DNA from: Ditibartonella apihabitans | GTDB lineage: Bacteria > Pseudomonadota > Alphaproteobacteria > Rhizobiales > Rhizobiaceae | Length of the DNA: 64,000 nucleotides | Reading direction: 5' to 3' | Assembly (NCBI RefSeq): GCF_002007485.1 | Contig: NZ_CP015820.1 | Span: 1,674,001-1,738,000, forward strand | In this document: piece after piece, positions 56,815-64,000 of the stretch | Numbering within the stretch: the stretch's first letter is position 1 | Layout: each line of letters begins with the position of its first letter | Translations under genes and position numbers: made by a program | The notes under the pieces: generated by a model | The model's input: the letters and a program-made list of their open reading frames with translations, nothing else | Databases searched by the model: none | What the model was told of the DNA's origin: nothing

Positions 56815-57012
56815 TCATTTTACAGGAATTTTCGGTTTCCAACCGCGCCCGTAACCGAATGACATAGCACAGGCAGCAACTTCAACTTGGCGGATGAGCA
56901 TTTGACGCTCGTCCAGAAGCCTTGAAATCAAGGTTTTTACATCACCATTATAATCAGCAATCAGATGGTCGATTTCGTCTTGTTGATAGTTTGTTTGTCT
57001 AACTTCACTCAC
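56815..57012 (-). CDS. Small conserved protein of rhizobial type
   Basis: 65 residues from GTG 57012, preceded by AAAGGAGTGAG. Helical and polar, with DEIDHLIADYNGDVKTLISR, LLDERQMLIRQVEVAACAMS and the ending FGYGRGWKPKIPVK. A pattern of small rhizobial proteins ends similarly in (S)xGFTRGWRP; the match is by eye. Role unknown. It is in the same direction as the restriction-like operon upstream but separated by 680 bp. Confidence 0.55.
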   Translation of the reverse strand: MSEVRQTNYQQDEIDHLIADYNGDVKTLISRLLDERQMLIRQVEVAACAMSFGYGRGWKPKIPVK

Positions 57013-57693
57013 TTCTTCTCACTCCTTTTGCACGTTTGTGATGTTCCCATCAAGAACGAGAGTCAAGGATTTCATAATCAAATATGAAGAGAGTCACCGG
57101 CTTTTAAAATCGGAGTTTTTAAGACCGGTTTTTGAACTATTAGAGCTTTGCTCCGATCTACCTGTGAAGCACACTAATTGAGACTTTTCTCGCCTATAAC
57201 AAAATTTATTTTGTTTTTTAAAAAACGCCGCCTAACCCAAAACTTTCGGCATTTGAGAGCGTAAAAAAAAATGGGTAGAACAGCAAATTTGCCTAATAAA
57301 AATGTTCAGATATATCAACCGGAACTGACGGAATAAAACGAAAAACCGTCCCTCTATTTACCCATGAGACTATATCGCCACCTTTAACAAAATTTTTTAT
57401 AAGAAATTTGTTTGTCGTGAAGGTCTATAGGCGATGAAACGGTGCATTAAACTGGCGTCGGATACCAGCAATAATAAAATTTGGACTTTTATGGCTAGGC
57501 TGGAACCTTATCACCTAAAGCAAAACTCAATCTGATTAAAAATACTAAGCTATAAAAATTCGGCATCAAAATCCTCACTTAAAACTAACACCTTTCATTT
57601 TTCATGCTTATGCCGTTTGTAACTCATAGCTCCATTCACAAGAACGAAGTTTTCTAGCCAGTCTCGGCCAAACATTAAAATATTGAGAGATAA
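57013..57693. other. Intergenic stretch downstream of the methyltransferase-helicase-nuclease operon
   Basis: About 680 bp with no supported gene; several imperfect T-rich repeats near 57105-57150 (TTTTTAAGACCGGTTTTTG). No tRNA or direct repeat that would mark an integration end was found. Confidence 0.4.
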
Positions 57694-58884
57694 CTAATCT
57701 TCTTCGTCTATTAGCTTCAAGCGTCCTTCTTGAGGCTCATATTCATAATTCGGCAAAGACTTATCTCTAATCTTCTCTATCACTTCATCTATGATAGGCA
57801 ATGGTACCAAAAACCATTCTCTCGGGTAGATGGCTTTTCCAAAACGGTCAATAATTTTTGCATCAAATTGAGCCTTACGAAAAACCCTATGCAATAGTTT
57901 TTCTGTCTTTGTTCGACTGATATTATAAAGTTCATAGGTCGCTACAATCTCAACATCGTCCATTAGATAAGTCGGATCATGTTTAGCATCAGCTATCCGC
58001 TTCTCGACCGAACCACCTGTTACGCCGATTTTGTGGATCATATTGCGGTTTTGCTTAATCAACGGAAACTGAGAATTTGAACGCAAAACATAAATCGTCC
58101 CACTTGCAAGATCATCAGCTTCAATCTCGCCACTAAACAGTGGCCCAGCCTCCGGTTCGGTTATACGGCGTGAAGTCTCATCTCTGTAAAGAGCACGTTG
58201 CAATGAACGAAGTAAAAGATCACTTTCTGTTTCATTGGAAAATATCACGCGTGAGCGACGATCCGGGCGTCCATATTCAGTGATGAAAGGCTTACCAAGC
58301 TCTGCGACATATGCTAATTGCCCATAAAGAATAAAAAAAATCTCCTTTGCGGATTTCTGCATCTCGTTGAAAGGGTCTTGTTTTCGCACAGCATTTGCCA
58401 AATCTCTTTGTACGGCATCAAAAAGCGGCTTAAACTCACCAAAATCGGCAACCGGCTTACGGCTTGCAATTTCTTCAGGCTGTGTTTTTTCCGCGTATGG
58501 GCGAACATAGCGTAGATTTTCAATACTATCTTCAGATGGTGGTTCAACGCCAAGCTCAGTCAATAAAGCATCATCATCAAGTTTTATTGTTTCTATTTTC
58601 TCAAAGGATGTTTCATCCAAAAGGTGATACTCATCAAAGGGAAGCAAAAACTCACGCCAATGAGCATCCTCGCATAGCCTGTCTAGTCGAACAGCATAGA
58701 GCCGTTCAAATATGTCGTTTTGTTCTCCATGACGCGGTACGCGCCCATGTTCATCAAAAAAACGTACAATATCTTCAAAGCCGGCAATCACCCGCTCTTC
58801 TACAGCACTATATGTTTTTTGTTTGTCTTCTTCCCTTTCAACCCCTAGAGCTGCAAGAAGTTCATCATCAGAGAGTTTATTCAT
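57694..58884 (-). CDS. T5orf172/GIY-YIG-like nuclease protein of a restriction-type operon
   Basis: 396 residues. The C-terminal domain (about 258-372) is GIY-YIG-like in the T5orf172 manner: GTIYVL (262-267), HKIG (284-287), then GGSVEKRIAD with Arg296, Glu328 in TEKLLHRVF and His332, closing with REWF. These are the expected catalytic Tyr/Lys-Tyr/Arg/Glu positions. Residues 4-16 (LSDDELLAALGVE) and 102-114 (LDDDALLTELGVE) are an internal repeat. Residues 41-72 resemble the C-terminal tail of the helicase. It overlaps the helicase stop by 1 bp (TGATG). Probable DNA endonuclease of the system. Confidence 0.82.
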   Translation of the reverse strand: MNKLSDDELLAALGVEREEDKQKTYSAVEERVIAGFEDIVRFFDEHGRVPRHGEQNDIFERLYAVRLDRLCEDAHWREFLLPFDEYHLLDETSFEKIETIKLDDDALLTELGVEPPSEDSIENLRYVRPYAEKTQPEEIASRKPVADFGEFKPLFDAVQRDLANAVRKQDPFNEMQKSAKEIFFILYGQLAYVAELGKPFITEYGRPDRRSRVIFSNETESDLLLRSLQRALYRDETSRRITEPEAGPLFSGEIEADDLASGTIYVLRSNSQFPLIKQNRNMIHKIGVTGGSVEKRIADAKHDPTYLMDDVEIVATYELYNISRTKTEKLLHRVFRKAQFDAKIIDRFGKAIYPREWFLVPLPIIDEVIEKIRDKSLPNYEYEPQEGRLKLIDEED

Positions 58885-60938
58885 CAGCTTTTTGCCTTAT
58901 TTCTGGCGAGCCAGGCAACACCCTCGGCCATGCGCTTTTCCCACGGGTCTTGCGCTGTTATACTTGGCAAACGGCCTCTTTCCTCCTTGAATTTCAAGGC
59001 ACGTTCTGCCAAAGCGCGTGCGTCATCATAAGTTAAATTGATTTTCTTGGCCGCAACAATCTCAGACACGGTCTTCAAAGTTTTTTCATTCATGGTCTTG
59101 GATAAAATAGCATAAGCTTCCTCAAACGGGTTGATATGGTCGATGAGGTCAATATCGAGATTCCGGACATCAAGCACATATTTACGCACGCCGTCAACGA
59201 ATGCAGTATTAGCGGGCAGGTCATTTGCTGCCCCAGTCTGCTCGGCAATATGTTTCTTGCTTTGCTGGACGAGATTGAACGCTGCTATAGCAGCTTGCCG
59301 GATAGCCTCCTGATCTTCTGGATCCTCATTTGGATAACGATCTTTGACAATTTTTCCCATCCGTCCGATCGTCAATTCTTCCGGTATAATATCATTATTA
59401 AACAGTCCTTGACCGATTGCCGTCTTATCGGCAACGAAATCGGCAATAAGCTCGTTTAAATCTTCTGCAACGATGCGCTTTGCTTCAGGACTTTTGGGTT
59501 CAATTAAACCGTTGAGTTCAATATGAAACTGACCGGAAGATTCGTTAAAGCCGACATTAGGCTTATCGGTACTGTAACCATCTTCACCATAATCGAACCC
59601 TTCAATTGGCCCCTTTTGCTTTGCGGTAAAATTGAAGCGTGGTGCCAAAACTTGTTCCATCAACAATGAAAGCGCAATGGCTTTTATAGTGTCATTGACC
59701 GCCTCATGCACTTGTTCGTCAGCAGCATCCGGTTGTGCGATAAGGTTGGTAAAACGAGCTTTGCTTTTTCCAGGTGCGTCGCGAGTGGCGCGACCAATAA
59801 TTTGCACAACCTCTGTCAGGCTCGAGCGATAGCCAACTGTCAAAGCATGTTCACACCATATCCAGTCGAAACCTTCCTTGGCCATGCCCAAAGCAATAAT
59901 AATGTCGACATAATCGCGGTTATTCGTTTGTTCGGGATTTTTTAATGAGGAAACAACGAGGTTGCGCTTTAAAGGATCATCATCAACCAGATCGGCTATT
60001 TTTAAAATGCGACCATCAGGCCGTTTAACTAGTTGAAAGCCTGTCTTTTCATCCACGCCAAGCCATGTCCCAAGCGCTGTCAAAATATCTTCAACCTCAG
60101 TATTTTTGCCTCGCTTGGTGCTTTCTCGCGAATTAACATTGGGAATATGGACAATCGTTTTCTCATCCGGATTCAGAACATCCATAATCGCATCAAGATA
60201 GCCATTCGTATAAAAATAATAGCCAAGATCAAGCTCTTTCAAATATTCATAGCCGTTTAGCTGTTCGTAATAAGTATACGTAACAGAAGCAAATTTTTCT
60301 TCGTCTTCAGGCGAGAGCACCGGTACTGAATCACCCCGAAAATATGAGCCCGTCATAGCCACCAAATGCGCACTGTCACGGGCAATCAATTCGCGTAATT
60401 GCGCACCCAACCGGTTGTTTTCACTGTCTGCCGAAACGTGGTGGAATTCGTCAATGGCAATCATACAATTGTCAAAAGCAGCAACACCTTCATTGTCAAA
60501 AGCAAAACGAAATGTCGCATGTGTGCAGATGAGAATCCTATCTTCACTTTCCAAAAATTCGCCGACTGCTTTAACCTTGGATGTCGATGTTTCAGAACCC
60601 GACGCATTGCAAAGGTTCCATCGCGGCTCTACGACCCAGTCGGTGAAAAAGCCATATTTAGACAAAGGCTGATTTGCAAAAGACCCGCCTATGGAACGCT
60701 CTGGCACACAGATGATGGCTTTTTTGATACCTTGATTATAAAGTTTGTCGAGAGCGATAAACATCAAAGCGCGGGATTTACCAGATGCGGGGGGCGATTT
60801 GATGAGCAAATATTGTTCTCCACGCATGTTATAGGCACGCTCCTGCATGGGTAGCATGCCAAATTCATTGGCTTTTTTGGAAATGCCATTATGCGCCATG
60901 CGCACCTGTACGGCGGGTACAAATTTTTTGGCATCCAT
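58884..60938 (-). CDS. SF2 DEAD/DEAH-type helicase of a restriction-type operon
   Basis: 684 residues from ATG 60938 (GGGGAG upstream). Motif I SPPASGKS (48-55), motif II DEFHH (163-167), motif III MTGS (195-198), and motif VI VVQIIGRATRD (378-387) are visible, so both RecA-like lobes are present. Residues about 390-640 form a helical extension. The last 40 residues (FKEERGRLPSITAQDPWEKR) resemble a helicase-associated module. No nuclease is fused. It lies 105 bp after the methyltransferase and is coupled to the nuclease gene. Likely an ATP-driven translocase on DNA. Confidence 0.88.
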   Translation of the reverse strand: MDAKKFVPAVQVRMAHNGISKKANEFGMLPMQERAYNMRGEQYLLIKSPPASGKSRALMFIALDKLYNQGIKKAIICVPERSIGGSFANQPLSKYGFFTDWVVEPRWNLCNASGSETSTSKVKAVGEFLESEDRILICTHATFRFAFDNEGVAAFDNCMIAIDEFHHVSADSENNRLGAQLRELIARDSAHLVAMTGSYFRGDSVPVLSPEDEEKFASVTYTYYEQLNGYEYLKELDLGYYFYTNGYLDAIMDVLNPDEKTIVHIPNVNSRESTKRGKNTEVEDILTALGTWLGVDEKTGFQLVKRPDGRILKIADLVDDDPLKRNLVVSSLKNPEQTNNRDYVDIIIALGMAKEGFDWIWCEHALTVGYRSSLTEVVQIIGRATRDAPGKSKARFTNLIAQPDAADEQVHEAVNDTIKAIALSLLMEQVLAPRFNFTAKQKGPIEGFDYGEDGYSTDKPNVGFNESSGQFHIELNGLIEPKSPEAKRIVAEDLNELIADFVADKTAIGQGLFNNDIIPEELTIGRMGKIVKDRYPNEDPEDQEAIRQAAIAAFNLVQQSKKHIAEQTGAANDLPANTAFVDGVRKYVLDVRNLDIDLIDHINPFEEAYAILSKTMNEKTLKTVSEIVAAKKINLTYDDARALAERALKFKEERGRLPSITAQDPWEKRMAEGVAWLARNKAKS

Positions 60939-61043
60939 TATAAAGCTCCCCTATTTATGAAATATATTCCAAAACACTTAGCACCTTTCATAATATGAAA
61001 GTGTGGATCAACTTTTATAACAAAAACATAATGCATGAACATT

Positions 61044-63794
61044 TCAATGTTTTAGTTTTTTCGTCATTGTTGTGTACATTTCAAACAGTTTTTCCAACCG
61101 TTCGGTGTCGTTTTTAAAGCGCCGGCCAATATAAATGCGTTCCAAAATTTCATCATTGCGGTCATGCGCTCTGCGCAGGTCATCCGGCATAGTCTCCGGA
61201 TTATAAAGGTCAGCAATGGTTGCAGGAAAATGGGCCTCGCGCGCCAGCAAAATATCTTCTGCTGCTTTTGTCAAATCTGCCTTGTTTTGCTTTGTCAATT
61301 CTGGCACGGGAAAGGTATTCCAGCCAAGTGTATTGGAGTAAGAAAAATCCGTTCTCATTCGCACACAAACTGTGCCAATCCATACCCAATGCAAGCGTGA
61401 TGCTATCAGCGCCATATTCCATAATGGCGCATCATAAAGTGCGAAGTTTCTGTCGCCAATTATAATATTACTTTGAACAAGCCCTATAGGGAGGTAATCC
61501 CTGTGTTCCGAACTGACACGTGGAACAATTATAGAACTTTTTACTGCTTTTTTATGTCCTTGAAATCTATGGGGATTTTTAGCTAATAAATGAGCGCTCG
61601 GGTTACTGCTAGCCAAGCGTGTCTTTTCGACACATGAAATTCGCTTCTTAATTTCTTTAACCTGCAAAGCGTCACTTAACTGATTATCGGGAATCCAAAT
61701 ACAATATTTTAATTCACCTCTTATAAACTCTGATGAACCATAAAATGGATAAATAAATTTCTTACATCTGGCGTCTTTTAGTTGAAGTTCTTCAACTTGT
61801 TGTGTGGACAACAATAAATAGCCGCCGTCATAGGGTTTATTGCCATAATCCATAATACTCAAATTAGATAATGGTTTTGATCTCTTTTCCACAATCACAT
61901 TACCTGCCGCTACGAGATAAGCGTTGATATGCGGCACTTGACGGGCAATGGGCGTGCCATCGGTACTTTCTTCGTAAAGCATAGGTTGACGCTTATTTTT
62001 TTCGGCAAGCCCCACAATTACTACCGTAACACCGGCATTGTGGCTGGCAAGGTTAGACCATTTGAAGGATGTATAGGCAAAGGCAATTTCGCGCCCTTCC
62101 TTAAACAAAAGTGGCCATAAAATAGGCACCTGTTGCCCTTGACAGATAGAATTGGTCGACACAAAGGCACTTTGTGTCTCACTATGTTTTGCATAATCGG
62201 CCGCTTTTAAAAACCAACATGCAACATAATCTAAAGATTTCCAATTTTTTGCGCGAGCACCAAAAATGGCTTTCATATCTGCCTTTTGTTCTGCGGATTG
62301 CCATGTGCTGCCAACATAAGGCGGGTTGCCGCAAATATAGGTTTCACCACCTTCATTTTCAAAATTAATCTGTGGTTGTTCCAATGGTGTTTTAAATAAA
62401 TCATCACCTCGCAATTTCACAGTGGTACCGGTGGATGGGCAAACGCTTAACCAATCCACCCGCAGTGCATTGGCACAAGTGATCCAGTTTTGGGCATCAA
62501 GTGGCAAAAACTCTGCTAAAGCCAACTTCTGCCCACGGTAGAGCACATCACATTGATATTCAGCAATAATCAGCGCCAAACGTGCCACTTCGGCCGGAAA
62601 ATCAAGCAATTCAATGCCACGAAAATTGGTAAGCGGTATTTGGCTTTTGCGCCCGCTTTCATCGCGCCTTCTATTAATTTCGGCCTCTATTTCACGCATT
62701 TGTTTATAAGCAATCACTAAAAAGTTGCCCGACCCACAGGCCGGGTCGAAGACGCGAATGCGCGCTATACGATTACGCAAATTCAACAATTTTCGTGAAT
62801 TATCACCTGCCTCCTGCAATTTTTCCCGCAGGTCATCCAAAAATAGTGGGTTCAACACTTTTAGTATACTAGGCACCGATGTGTAATGCATGCCCAAATG
62901 ACTACGTTCACCCTCTTCAGCAATGGCCTGCACCATTGAACCAAAAATATCAGGATTAATCCTTTGCCAATCAAGATTTCCTGCCGCTATTAGATATGAT
63001 CGGGCAATGCGCGAAAAATGCGGGACTTCAAGATTGCCCGCAAAAAGCCCGCCATTAACATAGGGAAACACGTTGGCAAAAGGTGCAACATGTTCGGTTT
63101 TTCTCTCACTAATCTTGATGTTCATCGCTTCAAATATTTTTTGAATGATGACATGCGTGTCAGACGAATCCCTGGCGCTCATCTGTTGGACTGAATTGGT
63201 AAAAAGCCCGCTACCATTAAAAATATCCGTATCTTCGGCAAAAAAACAAAAGATCAGCCGCGCCATAAAATGGTTTAAGTCATGCCGACGGGCATCCGTG
63301 CCCCAATCAGGGTTATCTTTCAACAGTTCAATATAAAGCTTGTTAAGGCGACCAGTTGCTTTCACGTCAATAGGGTTATTCTTGATTTCCTTCAGAGTGG
63401 AAATACCGGCAAGCCCTAAAAAAAAGCCAAAATGGTCAGCCAATTCTTGAAAGTTACCAACAACGATTTCGCTCGACGTCAAATCCTCAGCGTTAAAGGT
63501 GTCACCGTCTGTAGCAAGTATGAATTTAACTTTGCCCGCAATGGTTTTAGGGCTTTGTTTTAGCGCTTGAAACGCGGCTTCCACTTCACCGTTATTGGCT
63601 GTTGCAATATGGATATTGTTGCGTTGTAAAACACCGTTTTCCACATCGGAACTGTTGGTTGAACCACTGCGCAATTTTTTAATCGTGGTTTCCTTATTGC
63701 CGAAGGCTTCAAGAAAAGAAAAAGCAAACTCTTCCCTGTCGAATGGTGCTTGTGACAGCTCTTCAACTGCTTGTTCAATTTCAACGGGGTTCAT
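61044..63794 (-). CDS. MmeI-class adenine-specific DNA methyltransferase without nuclease domain
   Basis: 916 residues. The MmeI-like N-terminal and spacer regions occupy about 1-300 (FAFSFLEAFGNKETTIKKLR, HFGFFLGLAGIS). HLGMHYTSVPSILKVLNPLF leads to SAM motif I FDPACGSGNF (349-358) and the amino-MTase motif NPPY (490-493). A target-recognition domain (about 620-820) and a C-terminal helical end follow. In MmeI itself an N-terminal PD-(D/E)XK nuclease with an ExK motif is present; none is seen here. It probably makes N6-methyladenine and identifies self DNA. First gene of the three-gene operon. Confidence 0.9.
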   Translation of the reverse strand: MNPVEIEQAVEELSQAPFDREEFAFSFLEAFGNKETTIKKLRSGSTNSSDVENGVLQRNNIHIATANNGEVEAAFQALKQSPKTIAGKVKFILATDGDTFNAEDLTSSEIVVGNFQELADHFGFFLGLAGISTLKEIKNNPIDVKATGRLNKLYIELLKDNPDWGTDARRHDLNHFMARLIFCFFAEDTDIFNGSGLFTNSVQQMSARDSSDTHVIIQKIFEAMNIKISERKTEHVAPFANVFPYVNGGLFAGNLEVPHFSRIARSYLIAAGNLDWQRINPDIFGSMVQAIAEEGERSHLGMHYTSVPSILKVLNPLFLDDLREKLQEAGDNSRKLLNLRNRIARIRVFDPACGSGNFLVIAYKQMREIEAEINRRRDESGRKSQIPLTNFRGIELLDFPAEVARLALIIAEYQCDVLYRGQKLALAEFLPLDAQNWITCANALRVDWLSVCPSTGTTVKLRGDDLFKTPLEQPQINFENEGGETYICGNPPYVGSTWQSAEQKADMKAIFGARAKNWKSLDYVACWFLKAADYAKHSETQSAFVSTNSICQGQQVPILWPLLFKEGREIAFAYTSFKWSNLASHNAGVTVVIVGLAEKNKRQPMLYEESTDGTPIARQVPHINAYLVAAGNVIVEKRSKPLSNLSIMDYGNKPYDGGYLLLSTQQVEELQLKDARCKKFIYPFYGSSEFIRGELKYCIWIPDNQLSDALQVKEIKKRISCVEKTRLASSNPSAHLLAKNPHRFQGHKKAVKSSIIVPRVSSEHRDYLPIGLVQSNIIIGDRNFALYDAPLWNMALIASRLHWVWIGTVCVRMRTDFSYSNTLGWNTFPVPELTKQNKADLTKAAEDILLAREAHFPATIADLYNPETMPDDLRRAHDRNDEILERIYIGRRFKNDTERLEKLFEMYTTMTKKLKH

Positions 63795-64000
63795 TCAACT
63801 AACTCTTCTTATCTACTCAAACGCGTCTTCTACAGTTTGCGGGATGTAGCAATTTCTTACCACAATAATCTATATTATTAACGCCCGTAGATAGCGGCAT
63901 ATTGACATTTTTGTAAATGGAAATCCTGAGTAATTCTATTTCAAGCTCTACGCTTTCCAAAAATGCTAAATGTCATTTCTCTTCTGGCAATGGCAATAAG
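63795..64000. other. Upstream region of the methyltransferase operon
   Basis: About 200 bp without a gene up to the window edge; must contain the operon promoter. No operator or repeat was identified. Confidence 0.4.

Overview
The window reads as chromosome of a host-associated alphaproteobacterium of the Hyphomicrobiales, most like a Bartonellaceae member. The grounds are a division/cell-wall cluster in the order rsmH-ftsL-ftsI-murE, an alphaproteobacterial-type RNase P RNA, an ArsR-methyltransferase regulator next to metF, DUF2293/DUF475/DUF2218/DUF924 genes, fairly low GC, and unusually long AT-rich intergenic stretches with many freshly broken genes. The genus is inference; no rRNA or tRNA gene was found to anchor it.

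Layout. 0-5 kb: end of the dcw cluster (murE fragment, ftsI, ftsL, rsmH, all minus), mntH with a candidate manganese operator, and rnpB. 6-10 kb: murein and envelope maintenance (ampD, a djlA interrupted by one amber codon, a small membrane protein, a GH25 lysozyme lipoprotein, an MltB-type transglycosylase). 10-19 kb: a candidate small RNA, metF with its ArsR-methyltransferase regulator and a perfect 20-bp palindrome, a DUF2293 gene, an L,D-transpeptidase, tam and ettA. 20-27 kb: three uncharacterised genes (one frameshifted), pncA, and a group (ugd, a GT39 transferase, a GT2 polyprenyl-phosphate glycosyltransferase and a LAB_N protein) that looks like a lipid A/LPS uronic-acid decoration route. 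28-38 kb is gene-poor and decaying: two small membrane proteins, 3' remnants of a divergent MocR/PPOX pair, DUF475, YceI, frameshifted DUF2218, panE and DUF924 genes, and an XRE/S24-like regulator. 39-56 kb: sodC, a peptide/nickel-class ABC importer, a VOC protein, an orphan TonB, a NiaP-like MFS carrier, a 4-hydroxybutyrate/succinate-semialdehyde dehydrogenase pair and a YrbL-like protein.

57.7-63.8 kb holds the most interesting locus: a three-gene minus-strand operon of an MmeI-class DNA methyltransferase with no visible nuclease domain, an SF2 helicase, and a protein with a T5orf172/GIY-YIG-like nuclease domain. Helicase and nuclease genes overlap by one base, and the two proteins share a short helical module across the junction. 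It reads as a restriction or phage-defence system in which modification, translocation and cleavage sit on separate polypeptides.

Two genome-wide themes stand out. Four non-essential genes, possibly five, each carry a break consistent with loss of a single base, while every long core ORF is intact. Imperfect short tandem repeats (mostly 13-16 bp period) recur in the intergenic stretches. No CRISPR array, insertion sequence, prophage, rRNA or tRNA was seen.
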